A stretch of 64,000 nucleotides of DNA from Typha latifolia. Lineage: Eukaryota > Streptophyta > Magnoliopsida > Poales > Typhaceae. A model generated the notes under the pieces. That model saw only the letters and a program-made list of their open reading frames with translations. It searched no databases and was not told where the DNA came from. Location: NCBI GenBank assembly GCA_019914945.1, contig CM034107.1, positions 2,604,001-2,668,000 of the forward strand. Reading direction: 5' to 3'. A program made the translations under genes and the position numbers. Positions 24,490 to 34,365 of this stretch are shown piece after piece. The stretch's first letter is position 1. Each line of letters opens with the position of its first letter.

Positions 24490-27189
24490 CTATTGACTAC
24501 TTCGTTTGCCCGTCGGTTTGTGGGTGGAAAGCGGTTGAATACGAAGCTTAGTTCCCATCTTATGCCATAGGGTTTTCCAAAAATAACTAGTGAATTTTAC
24601 ATCCCTGTCTGATACAATAGTTTTTGGTAGCCCGTGCAACTTAACGATTTCGTCAAAATAGATTTTAGCAACTCGAGAGGCGTCAAAAGTTCGGGAACAG
24701 GGTATAAAGTGGGCCATCTTAGAAAATCGATCCACCACCACAAGAACGGAATCATGCTTTCGGGTAGTCTTTGGAAGTCCAAGCACGAAGTCCATACTAA
24801 CATCTTGCCAAGGGCAATTAGGAACCGGTAAAGGCGTGTACAATCCTGTATTTTGCTTTCGCTGCTTAGCAAGTTGACATGCATGACATCGACTAACAAG
24901 TCTCATAACGTCTCTCTTTAAGCTTGGCCAGAAAAATCGATGTTCCGTAGCTTCGATAGTTTTTGCATGCCCAAAATGTCCCGCTAAACCCCCAAAGATG
25001 CAATTCCCAAATTAAAAATTCCCTTAACGAGGTGCTAGGAATGCATAACCTTCGGGACTTAAATAGATAGCCATCCTGCACGATGAAACCATCTATTTCT
25101 CGAGTCTCTCCATTGCTTAATAAATTGTAAACTTCATGAAAATCCGGACATGATTCATATTCAGTTTTGATCTTATCAAATCCTATTACTTCTGCGTTCA
25201 TCTTTGAAAGAAGAATCATGCGACGACTCAGTGCATCAGCTGCCTTGTTGTTGGCTCCGGACTTGTGTCGCAAGGTGTACGTATAGTCCTAGAGAAATTT
25301 GACCCACCTACCGTGTCTGGCATTAAGCTTTTTCTGGGAATTAAGGTAGCGAAGAGCTTCATGGTCAGAGAAGATTACGAATTCTTGAGGAAGCAAATAA
25401 TGCCTCCAAAGGGCGAAGAGATTGAACCACGGCATAAAATTCCTTATCGTAAGTGGTATATCGTTGTCTAGTTTCATTCAGCTTTTTCACTAAAGTAGGC
25501 AATCGATGACCCTCTTGGCTCGGGATTCCCCTATACCAACTCCAGAAGCGTCACAGGTGACCTCAAAAACTTTAGTAAAATCGGGGAGTCGCATAACAGG
25601 GGCTTCCACCATTTTCCTTTTGATTTCAGTGAAAGCTTTAGTAGCACTTGCTGACCACTTAAATTCACCTTTCTTGAGGCATTCTGTTATTGGAGCCATA
25701 ATGGTACTAAACCCTTTGATGAACCGACGATAGAAGGTAGCGAGTCCATGAAAACTTCTCACGTCTCTTATGGTATGGGGTTCAGGCCACTCTTTGATAG
25801 CTTTGATCTTATCAGGGTCAGCAGACACTCCTTCAGATGAGATAATGAAACCCAAGAAAACAACTTTGTTTGTCAAAAACATACATTTCTTAGGGTTTGC
25901 ATACAATTGCTCTCTCCTTAAGACAGCGCAGACTTGACGAAGATGATCTATATGTTGCTCCCGAGATCGACTATAGATAAGGATGTCATCAAATTATACG
26001 ACTAAAAATTGTCTCATAAAAGGTCGTAATATTTGAGTCATCACTCTCATGAAAGTACTCGGAGCATTAGTCAAGCCAAAAGGCATAACTGTCCATTCAT
26101 ATAACCCATCTTTTGTTTTAAACGCAGTCTTCCATTCATCGCCAGGGCGTATACGAATTTGGTGATAGCCACTTTTTAAATCTATCTTTGAAAATATTGT
26201 GGCCCCTGCCATCATGTCCAGCATGTCATCCAGACGAGGGATGGGGAATCGGTATTTTACCGTTATTCGATTAATAGCGCGGCTGTCGACGCACATACGC
26301 TAGGTTCCATCTTTCTTTGGCGTTAACAATGCGGGAACTGCGCAAGGGCTTAAGCTTTCCTTCAGGAAGCCTTTTCTCAATAACTCATCAACTTGTCGTT
26401 TTAGTTCAGCGTGTTCAGTTGGGTTAAGTCTATAATGAGGCAAGTTAGGAAGAGATGCACCCGGGACGAAATCGATAGCATGTTGAATATCTCTCATTGG
26501 TGGCGCTTCATCCGGAGATCCTCTAGAAAGACATCCGAGAATTCCTCAATCACAGCAGTGGCTTCAAAAGGAATCGATTCACTAGGCTCATTTAGAATTT
26601 CTCGAGCCGCAAGAATCAGAATAGGAGCTCCTTTACTCATCTCACGTTCAATACCTCTCGCACTAATCAAGCTGACTTTATTGTCGGAGTGGATGGGATC
26701 AGACTTCTTTTCCATCTTACCACCTCTAGGCTGTGATGGAAGAATCTTGATTTTCTTACCCTCATGTTCAAACATGCAGATATTTGAACGGCCATAAATA
26801 TGCACATCATTATCAAATAGCCAAGGCCTTCCAAGGATAATTTGACCCACATCCATGGTCAAAACATCGCATCAGATTTTATCCTTATAAGTCGTGAATT
26901 CAATTGGAACCAAACAGCGCTCTTTTATTTCCAAATAAGGTTGAATTAATCCACGAAACCTTGTAAGGATTAGGATGGGAAACCGCTCTCGATTTAGTTT
27001 TGAAATAATGGTGGAGGACACGGCATTTATACAACTGCCACTATCCACAATTACTTTACAATTTTTACCTCCAATTTTCGTGAACGTGTGGAAAATGGAG
27101 TTGCGCCTCCAATCATCATTGACTTTAGGTTGAGAGAGGGCACATCGAACAACATGTAACCTTGTGGAGTCTATGTGCCTCAGGGGCAC
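24490..27189 (-). pseudogene. Chromovirus pol remnants (protease, RT, RNase H, integrase)
   Basis: Protease at 26872-27189 retains VIVDSGSCINAV (catalytic Asp codon about 27043). RT lies in 25490-26497: [40 protein letters not shown] and [20 protein letters not shown] are intact. The tyrosine codon of the YFDD active site appears to have become TAA at 25994-25996, leaving FDDILIYS readable beyond it. The RT thumb and RNase H start are at 25490-25906, the RNase H end at 25289-25477 and the linker with zinc-binding domain at 24893-25273. Integrase core lies at 24490-24906 with [13 protein letters not shown] and [15 protein letters not shown]. Each piece sits in a different frame or is separated by stops, so no functional polyprotein is made. 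Confidence 0.88.
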
Positions 27190-27309
27190 CCTAGGGTATT
27201 TTCTTCCTCTTCATCTTCAAAATCTCCTTCTTCACCGTCTACATGGTGAACATACCCATCAAAGTCTTGCTCGGGGTCTTCTTCGAAGGGTTCCTCAATT
27301 AAACTTATT

Positions 27310-28327
27310 TTATATGGGCTTGCACAATTTGCAAAGAACATGTCCATAGCCTTGACACTTATAGCATTTGACCCGAGGATTAATCTTAGAAAAGTCTTTC
27401 TCAATGTTTTTACCTTTGTATTCTACCTTGGGTTGTGAAGGGCTAGGGGTAGATCGATTAAAAGATTGACTAATAGATTTGGCTTGATGAGGACCTGTGG
27501 AGGATTTATGAATTTGAGTTCTTGTTTCATAATTTCTTGGGATGTGGTTAGGTCTAGACTCTTCTAAGTCTTGAACTAAGCTGTAAGCCTTTTCCAAAGT
27601 ATCAACATTACGAGCAAAAAGTTCACTTCTCAATTCTTCACGTAGGCCAGCCCTAAATCTGGACAAGATTTGCATAGGGGTTTCTGATTCGATCACGCTA
27701 CACCGAACAAGCAATTCATCAAAGGCCGCAACGTAATCCTTAGCGGACTTACTCCCTTGGGTAAGTCGGTTCCATCTGTCTAGAAGCTTAGGGTAATAGG
27801 AAGGTGGGAGGTATTTACGTTTTAGTTCATTTTTCATGTCAACCCAAATTTCAATTGGAAGCTCACCCCTAATCTCACGAAGAGTCTCAACGTTGGTCCA
27901 GTATTGATTTGCTTTCCCAGTCAATTTCATGGCAAAGAAACCTGACTTTACGGATTTCCGACATATCATACCATTTAAAGTAACGGTCCATGTCTTTGAT
28001 CCAGTCCAAGAAGTGTTGCGGATCTAGACGACCATCAAACATCGGAGCATCAATTTTAATGCTTCGAAGGTACCGTTCATCAGGATCTCGCTCATTCCCT
28101 TGAAAATGTTGACGAGGTAAAGGAGTGGGAGATTCACCACGTTCAAGGTCAGGGCGGTGATCATTTTGAAGAGCGGTGTGCTCACGGGGTCTTTCTACCC
28201 TATATAGTCGTTCATCGGTCACCCGTTGATACCCAAGCAAAGTATCTTGAGTATCTCTGACTTGTTGAGCTAAGGTACCTAGTTGTCCCATAATGTCGTC
28301 GAACTTTTTACTAAGTTCGGGATCCAT
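27310..28327 (-). pseudogene. Chromovirus gag, frameshifted, with damaged zinc knuckle
   Basis: Two overlapping frames: 27887-28327 starts with MDPELSKKFDDIMGQLGTLA and contains the capsid entry APMFDGRLDPQHFLDWIKDM. The capsid continues in another frame at 27310-27969 (ANQYWTNVETLREIRGELPI, YDPK-type segment YLPPSYYPKLLDRWNRLTQG). The usual CX2CX4HX4C knuckle is altered to CYKCQGYGHVLCKLC, so the final cysteine spacing is wrong. A short stretch before the stop still reads as gag. Nucleocapsid function is unlikely. Confidence 0.85.
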
Positions 28328-29128
28328 ACTTTTACTCTTCGCTTTGACTCACTAGAATCACTGAGGAGATAAGCCTTACCTCTACGTGTTGGCATACACT
28401 AATATGCAATGAATGAGTTATGTATTGCTTTATATATTTTATTTATATATATATATATATCCTTTTTTTTATTTTTTTTTTTTTTTTTTTTATTTATATT
28501 TTATCTTTTAATTTTATGCTTGCTAATTTAAATAAAATTAAATAATAATCTAACCTAATGGAATGCAGACGTCTCCTATATTTAATCCAAATACAAATGT
28601 CTTAATCTAAATGATATGAGATGATATGCTATGCAATCAAGAAAATCTTAAAAATGAATACTTAATTGAATTTAGATTTTCTGTTCAGGGGATTCAAAGA
28701 CTAATGTCAAGATTTAATTGTTTTTAAACAAAAGTCACATTTAATAAATGCCAAACCCTTTAAATTTCTTTCCAAAAATTAACATAATACTAATATTCTA
28801 TTTGGCACAGTTCATCTCTTAATATCAGGACTAAAGCATATAAGGTTTATATGTAGTCTCTCCCTCACTATATGTGGACAGCAGGAATTGATAACAATTT
28901 AGAGATGATACTAGAAAAAAAATGACCCAAAAATATTTAATACATTGAAAAGAGCATGTACCTGATCATGCGGTAATTCCTCTATGACATTCTTGTTGTT
29001 CCTTGTCGATTAATTTCTTTGCTCTTGTACGCCGGATTTCTTGACGTTCCTCGCGATTGGTCGTGCGAAGAACAAATGTGGAGCGGCGTAGAACCCGAGA
29101 GGAGGGCGTCCATAAACTAGGATCCTTC
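28328..29128 (-). other. Inner leader of the composite element
   Basis: Untranslated region between the inner primer-binding site and gag. It is AT-rich, with a long poly-T/poly-A tract near 28467-28490. The portion 28960-29128 is a diverged copy of the outer leader at 30540-30723: the same words (GTACGCCGGATTTCTTGACG, GAAGAACAAATGTGGAGCGG) occur in the same order with small deletions. Confidence 0.7.
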
Positions 29129-29140
29129 GCTCCGATACCA
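29129..29140 (-). promoter_or_regulatory. Inner primer-binding site (tRNA-Met)
   Basis: Minus-strand TGGTATCGGAGC, one base from the canonical initiator-tRNA site, placed four bases inside the inner LTR terminus. Confidence 0.7.
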
Positions 29141-29144
29141 AAAA

Positions 29145-29473
29145 TGATGCAAAACGTAGTGGAGGAAAATGAAACGAGAGAAAGAAGAAGGGAAGGAATG
29201 GGGTTTCACACCTCCACCCTAAGAAAATGTTTCATACCAAAATCCTCGAGAGAACAAATCACATAAACTTTCATTAAGTGCCAAAGGAAATATAACGGGT
29301 CTATATATAGACCTACAATAGAATTAAACAAAAAACACCCTACATAGGAAATAAACAAAAGACACCCTAAATAAATAAAAATCGAACCAAATCCCTATAG
29401 GAGGGATCATCAACTATCGGCGCCTCTGCGCGGGCACACACGCCATCGCGTCCTATCGGTGATGTCCGCATCA
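29145..29473 (-). repeat. Extra internal LTR of the composite element (329 bp, older)
   Basis: Full-length relative of the two outer LTRs with the same TG...CA termini and TATA region. It carries many more substitutions and small indels than the two outer LTRs show to each other. It is followed on the minus strand by its own primer-binding site and leader. On its outer side lies the inverted repeat. Confidence 0.88.
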
Positions 29474-29870
29474 GAATTGTTAGGAATAGAATGTAATTAT
29501 CAACTAAGGTTGAAGTTTATATGAAGTACCACAAAGAAACATATATGCACTGCCTCTAATGTTCATGTTTCCCATCCTTTGGACAATCAGGTCACAGAAT
29601 TTTCTTTGAGTTACTATTCCGCATCTTTATTTGCTGAAGTTTACATTATGGGGTACAGTCCATTGTGGTTTCATTCTTTTCTACAAATTTACTCCACTAT
29701 GGCAACATTTATTCCTGTACACTTCAATAAAGAATATTCTGTGACCTGATTGTCCAAAGGATGGGAAACATGAACATTAGAGGCAGTGCATATATGTTTC
29801 TTTGTGGTACTTCATATAAACTTCAACCTTAGTTGATAATTACATTCTATTCCTAACAATTCTGATGCGG
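29466..29870. repeat. Perfect 135-bp inverted repeat with 135-bp loop
   Basis: Arms 29466-29600 and 29736-29870 are exact reverse complements over 135 bp, checked block by block. The spacer 29601-29735 is also 135 bp. One mismatch then leads into a further few matching bases on the loop side. The outer eight bases of the arms are CCGCATCA/TGATGCGG. In the left arm these are the terminus of the internal LTR, so the duplication that made the hairpin includes the LTR end. A transcript through it would form a long perfectly paired hairpin. Confidence 0.95.
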
Positions 29871-30125
29871 GGCAGCGTCGGGGCGACGTCGTCGGATGGA
29901 GCGACGGCGTCGGGTGGCGTTGTCGGGGCGGGGCGAAACCTGGCGGCGTCGTCGGGCGAGGCTGAGCCGGGGCGGCGTCGTCGGGCGAGGCAGAGCCGGG
30001 GCGGCGTCGTCGGTTGGAGTGACGGCGTCAGGTGGCGTCGTCAGGGCGGGGCGAAACCCTGCGGCGTCGTCGGGCGCGAGCGGGCGGGGCGGCGTTGGGC
30101 GGCGAGACGGCGTCGGGTTAGGATT
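29871..30125. repeat. GC-rich degenerate array in the outer leader
   Basis: Words such as GGCGGCGTCGTCGGGCGAGG and GACGGCGTCGGGTGG recur several times in an otherwise AT-rich element. Open frames here are a by-product of the CGG-type repetition, and no family is recognised. Composition is strikingly different from both flanks. Confidence 0.65.
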
Positions 30126-30723
30126 TTGGTGTGAGGGATGAAGTCGGGTAACGGGTTGGGAGGAAATGATTAAGGGGTTGTGGGTTTAGTCTAATAAAGT
30201 TTGGGTTTTGGGCTAACGGGTTTTGGGTTTAGGTCTGATGGGTTTAATGGGGTTGGGTTGGTTTTAAGTTAGGGAGGGAATTTGAAAATTGGAAATATTG
30301 GAGGGATGAAAATTAGGATAGATAGGATTTGTTGGGATGTTAGAGAATAAATAGGAAATTTGGTAGGAGGTTTAGGGGAAGAAGGAATTGGTTGGGATTT
30401 AATAGAATTAAAAGCAAAAATGAAATTTTCGAAAATTTGAAACACTGATTTTTTTTTTCTTTTTTCTAAAAACAAATAAAAATAACGATGGAAACTAGAT
30501 AATGCAACAACAATCAAATTTTTTAAGGATTTGGAATCTTACACGGTAGAGATTCCTCTATGACGGCATATTTTTGTTGTTTCTCGTCGACGGTAATTTC
30601 TTTGCTCGTTGTACGCCGGATTTCTTGACGTTCCGGTGTTCGTGGAGCGATTGGTCGTGCGAAGAACAAATGTGGAGCGGCGTAGAACCCGGGAGGAGTG
30701 GCGTCCATAAACTAGGATCCTTC
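30126..30723 (-). other. Outer leader of the composite element, non-coding
   Basis: Region between the GC-rich array and the outer primer site. G/T-rich on the plus strand (30126-30410), then AT-rich. The last 180 bases are the leader copy shared with 28960-29128. No coding frame supported. Confidence 0.55.
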
Positions 30724-30735
30724 GCTCTGATACCA
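30724..30735 (-). promoter_or_regulatory. Outer primer-binding site (tRNA-Met)
   Basis: Minus-strand TGGTATCAGAGC, an exact match to the canonical plant initiator-tRNA-Met primer site, three bases inside the 5' LTR. Confidence 0.85.
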
Positions 30736-30738
30736 AAA

Positions 30739-31069
30739 TGATGCAAAACGTGATGGAGGAAAAATGAAGTAGAGGAATAAGAAGGAAAGGAATGGGGTTT
30801 CACACCTCCACCCTAAGAAAAGGTTTCACACCAAAATCCTCTAGAGAACAGATCACATAAACTTTCATTCAGTTCCAAAGGAAATACAACGGGTCTATAT
30901 ATAGACCTACAATGGAATTAAGCAAAAGACACCCTACATAGGAAATAAACAAAAGACACCCTAAATAAATAAAAATCAGAACCAGATCCCTATAGGAGGG
31001 ATCATCAGCTGTCGGCGCCTCCTGCGCTGGTACACACGCCATCGCGTCCTATCAGTGATGTCCGCATCA
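30739..31069 (-). repeat. 5' LTR of the composite element (331 bp)
   Basis: Terminal repeat with TG...CA ends, the same length as 23323-23653 and differing from it at two positions. Followed on the plus strand by target duplication GAAGG at 31070-31074. Confidence 0.92.
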
Positions 31070-31814
31070 GAAGGAGTTCATCAATGAGGTGAGATCGATC
31101 CGGCAGACCCACCACAGAAACAAAGTCAAATTGCTCGGATTTTGCAACGAAGGGACGCATCGGATGTTGGTCTACGAATACATGAGCAACGGATCTCTCA
31201 CCGAATTCCTGCGCACAAGCCCAAGGCCTAGTTGGAGCCTGAGAGTCAAGATAGCCATAGGAATAGCGAAAGGATTCCAATACTTGCACGAAGAGTGCTG
31301 TGCCCAGATCATCCACTGCGACATAAAGCCCGGCAACATACTTCTAGACGACGACTTCGTCCCGAGGATATCGGATTTCGGACTCGCAAAGCTCCTCCGC
31401 CCCGATCAGACGCGCACGAACACCGGCATCAGGGGGACGAGGGGGTACGTCGCGGCAGAGTGGTTCAGAAACTCGGCGATCACCGCGAAGGTGGACGTGT
31501 ATAGCTTCGGCGTCATGTTGTTGGAGTTGGTATGTTGTAGGAAAAATTTAGAGCAGGATGCGGAGGACGAGGCGGCGGCGGTGCTCACGTTCTGGGCTTA
31601 CGACTGCATGAGAGGACGGAGGATGGAGGTCTTGGTGGAGGGCGACGAGGAGGCGGCGGCGGAGATGGGGACGGTGGAGAGGTTTGTGATGGTGGCTTTT
31701 TGGTGCACCCAGGAGGAGCCATCACTGAGGCCAGCCATGCATAAAGTGGTTCAGATGTTAGAGGGAACTGTGGATGTTTCTGCTCCACCTGATCCTTCTT
31801 CCTCTTTTTGTTAG
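31070..31814 (+). pseudogene. G-type lectin receptor kinase pseudogene, second part (kinase domain)
   Basis: Continues the kinase interrupted at 23322; the first bases repeat the GAAGG target site. The frame is open to TAG at 31812-31814. It shows [20 protein letters not shown], the catalytic loop [11 protein letters not shown] (non-RD type), [18 protein letters not shown] and a C-terminus [17 protein letters not shown], which looks like a native family ending. It differs from the sister at 54474-57084 by a few residues (for example Leu to Phe in [10 protein letters not shown]). Homology to the sister's flank stops near 31797. An ATG at 31089 opens the frame, but without P-loop and membrane parts a functional product is unlikely. 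Confidence 0.88.
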
Positions 31815-32840
31815 CTCAATGTTATAACTTTTGAGCACTTTGTGGTGTTTATTGTGAATGACAAATTTATAGTTAATTATATAATTTGACTAATAACAAC
31901 TATCTCTGATCAATTTCTAAAAACAAAAGAAAAAAGAAAACAATCTCTGATCTCCTTTATGTCTTTATGTAAAACAGTACCACCACTAGTGCTGTTCTGT
32001 TATTTGTCGATGTTTCCTTTTTGTTTGTCTTCAAAGACTCGACATAGTTCGCCCCTCCTTGGTAATTAAATTAAATAATAAGCTAAACACTTTTATAGTA
32101 AGAAAATATTTATGTGAGAGGTTAAACTCCAACAACTAGTGTGTTAAGATTGAGATCTAATGCGGACTGACCTCATTTTAGTTTCTCAAAGCATATCCTC
32201 GTATGCTTGCTAATATATTAATTGCACATATTTTATGGTCTTAATTATATCCCCTCAACCTTTATATCATCTCGTTGAAGTCGTCTGTGTATTTAACAAA
32301 AATATTCTGACTGAGCCACATAAGTCGACTCACACTGAATCTATACTCTTTGTGCTGGTGATTAAACCTCTCGTATAGCTGGTGATTCGAGTTGTAATAT
32401 CTAGTTGGTCTGGTAATTATAAGATGATGTTCGTATGTTTAATTATTGCTCAGCTTGATATCATTCATACTCATGAAATGGAGTACGAGATGGAGAAAGA
32501 AACCATTGAAGCAATGTGGGTCATTCTATTTGAGTCAATTATTCCTCTGGTATATATGGTGAATGCTTGCATGTCTGGTTGCATTTTCCTATTAGAAATG
32601 GAAAAAGATGTATTAATAGAGATAATTATCTTCTACACCATCGCCCATTTCGAGAGACATATTTCTATAATAAATAGCTGAAAGGTTCTATATTATTTTC
32701 AAAGTTTTTTATTAAAATAATATTAATCTAAAAGACAGTCGGGCAAGCATACTTGAAAGTTCGAACTGTTTAGAACCGTACAAAACTGTTACCCCAAGGA
32801 CCCGACACATGTCCTCTGTGAATCCTCGAGACGATTCCAA
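31815..32840. other. Intergenic DNA before the LEA gene
   Basis: AT-rich without recognised genes. An open frame at 32382-32681 (99 codons) has no recognisable family and no promoter or splice support. The last ~100 bases become GC-richer and merge into the LEA promoter. Confidence 0.5.
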
Positions 32841-32849
32841 GTGTCCTCT

Positions 32850-32863
32850 ACGTGAAACGTGTC
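32850..32863 (+). promoter_or_regulatory. Paired ABRE cores of the LEA promoter
   Basis: Two ACGTG cores (32850-32854 and within ACGTGTC at 32857-32863), seven bases apart, 28 bp before the TATA box. Paired ABREs are the known minimal abscisic-acid-responsive arrangement bound by ABF/ABI5 bZIP factors. Confidence 0.6.
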
Positions 32864-32890
32864 ACCCCGCAGTAGCTGCACATCTGAACT

Positions 32891-32897
32891 TATAAAT
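32891..32897 (+). promoter_or_regulatory. TATA box of the LEA gene
   Basis: TATAAAT about 105 bp before the start codon, directly downstream of the ABRE pair. Confidence 0.6.
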
Positions 32898-32999
32898 GTT
32901 CGCTTCCCTACCGATATCTAACCTTATCCGAGATCGATCTTAGTAATCCTTGCAGAGGTCGGATAAGAGGAGTGAATAAGAATAGAATTTTGGATAAGT

Positions 33000-33720
33000 A
33001 TGCAAGGTGGGAAGAGCGCCGTGGCCTCGGCCAAGGAGACGGTTGCCAACATCGGCGCGTCGGCCAAGGCAGGAATGGAGAAGACTAAAGCCACTGTTCA
33101 GGAGAAGGTTTGCCTTCATCTCTCTCTCTTTTTATGAGAATTCTTATCCTGAGTTGACTTGGAATAAGGAGATCCTTATACGCGCTTCACTCTACTTTTG
33201 TTCTATATTACGTTTCTCGATTAGCGTTAGAAGAATATATGATCTTTTAGATTCATATATGATTACATGAACATTAAGTAAAAATTACAGTTAAATGAGA
33301 ATATATATGGCAAAAGTTCCTTGTGTGATGAAAAACTTCTCTAGAATAAGAGATAGATATCATTTAACAATTGGGTGAACTGGGCCGCAGGTGGAGAAGG
33401 TAACGGCCCATCATCCGTTGGAGAAGGAGGTGGCGGAGCAAAAGAAGCAGGAGAGGATCCACGAGGCCGAGGTCGAGAAGCGGGAGGCGATGGAGCGCAA
33501 TGCCGCCTTGAAGATGCAGGCGAGCGCCGGGTACCACCCGTCCCAAGGGGCACCGGGACAGGCCGCCGGCTACCCCACCGGTGGTCACGTGGAGGCCGGA
33601 GTGGCCGAGTCTCGCCCGATCGGTATCGCTACCGGTACGGCGAGGCCGACAGCAGCCCACAACCCACGTGTCGGCAGCGACTACCCGGCCGCCACCGGAA
33701 CCGGCCACCACTACACCTGA
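33000..33720 (+). CDS. Late embryogenesis abundant protein, LEA_1 family (145 aa, 2 exons)
   Basis: Hydrophilic, largely disordered desiccation protectant of the cytosol and nucleus. Exons 33000-33107 and 33391-33720 join in phase 0 (donor AAG|GTTTGC, acceptor CCGCAG|GTGGAG). The N-terminal half is the family signature, an amphipathic alanine/lysine/glutamate helix (MQGGKSAVASAKETVANIGA, AGMEKTKATVQEKVEKVTAH, then EVAEQKKQERIHEAEVEKRE). The C-terminal half is Gly/Thr/His/Pro-rich (GYPTGGHVEAG, ending TGTGHHYT). No cysteine or tryptophan, and no signal peptide. Intron position after the QEK motif and overall length fit group LEA_1 (also called LEA group 4 or D-113). ABRE boxes and a TATA box upstream agree with ABA and drought control. 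Start is the only ATG in frame with the signature. Confidence 0.92.
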
Positions 33721-34365
33721 GCCACTTCTCATGCCATCGTCGTTTCAAACGATGATTTAGTTGGTTGCACGATGTTGTCTCTAAAAGTTGTCGGGGTTTA
33801 TTCTATTATTCGTTTCTAGCCGAGGGTCGCGTTTTATTTGTAGTCTTTATGGACAGTACTTTTAACAAGATAAAAATGCGTGTAATCAAATTGTCTTCAT
33901 TCTCTTGTATTATATATACCGCAAAATTCTATCCAACATGTAAAGCTGCTTGATTATGAAACCTATTTATTTAGTCACTACTAGGTATTAGAACTACTCA
34001 ATTTGGAACACATCACAAAGAATACTTGGATCTTTCTTCACGTCGAGTCTAACTTATAAACACACAAGATGCTGTACTGCCTCCAAAGCTATCAGAACAA
34101 ATTAATGCGAACCATCCATCTAGAACACATCGTTATTACCCTAGGAAAGCATCAATATACATGATAGCACAGCAAGACTAGAAATCATCCAGCTACCAAA
34201 ATTAATTTATCAACCATGCGAAATCAGAATACATCAGATGGAAAAAAAAAGGCTAAACCCTAAAAGTTATTCCTCCCTAAAATAGAAAATACACCAGATA
34301 GAAGGGATTGACAACCCCCCTAAAAGGAAGCTCATTGGGAACAAGTTTGGATAGAGGGATGGATC
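33721..34365. other. Convergent 3' flanks of LEA and CCCH/KH genes
   Basis: The plus-strand LEA gene and the minus-strand CCCH/KH gene end towards each other. The region should hold both 3' UTRs. Nothing else recognised. Confidence 0.5.

Larger units (their letters stand above)
23323..31069 (-). mobile_element. Young composite chromovirus-type LTR retrotransposon with an internal extra LTR
   Basis: Outer LTRs 23323-23653 and 30739-31069 are both 331 bp, start TG, end CA and differ at only two positions that I can find. The 5-bp target duplication GAAGG (23318-23322 and 31070-31074) is perfect; removing the element restores the receptor-kinase sequence seen in the sister gene. The element reads on the minus strand: 5' LTR (30739-31069), tRNA-Met primer site, about 1.25 kb non-coding leader with a GC-rich array and a perfect 135-bp inverted repeat, a third older LTR (29145-29473) with its own primer site, a second leader, then gag-pol, chromodomain and 3' LTR. 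Gag and pol are broken by stops and frameshifts, so mobilisation must have been in trans. Confidence 0.9.

Noticed and set aside
29466..29870. Classifying the inverted repeat as a MITE
   Set aside because: No target-site duplication at its borders, and its arms include the end of an LTR, which a DNA transposon would not carry.
29865..30141. Two overlapping GC-rich open frames on the plus strand rich in Gly/Arg
   Set aside because: They arise from CGTCGG-type repetition that keeps several frames open at once; antisense to the element, no family, no promoter.
23323..31069. Treating the 29145-29473 LTR as a solo LTR inserted later into the element
   Set aside because: It is followed by its own primer site and a leader homologous to the outer leader, so it is part of a duplicated 5' end and not an isolated solo LTR.
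32382..32681. 99-codon open frame with hydrophobic stretches
   Set aside because: No recognisable domain, no splice or promoter support, AT-rich codon use unlike neighbouring genes.
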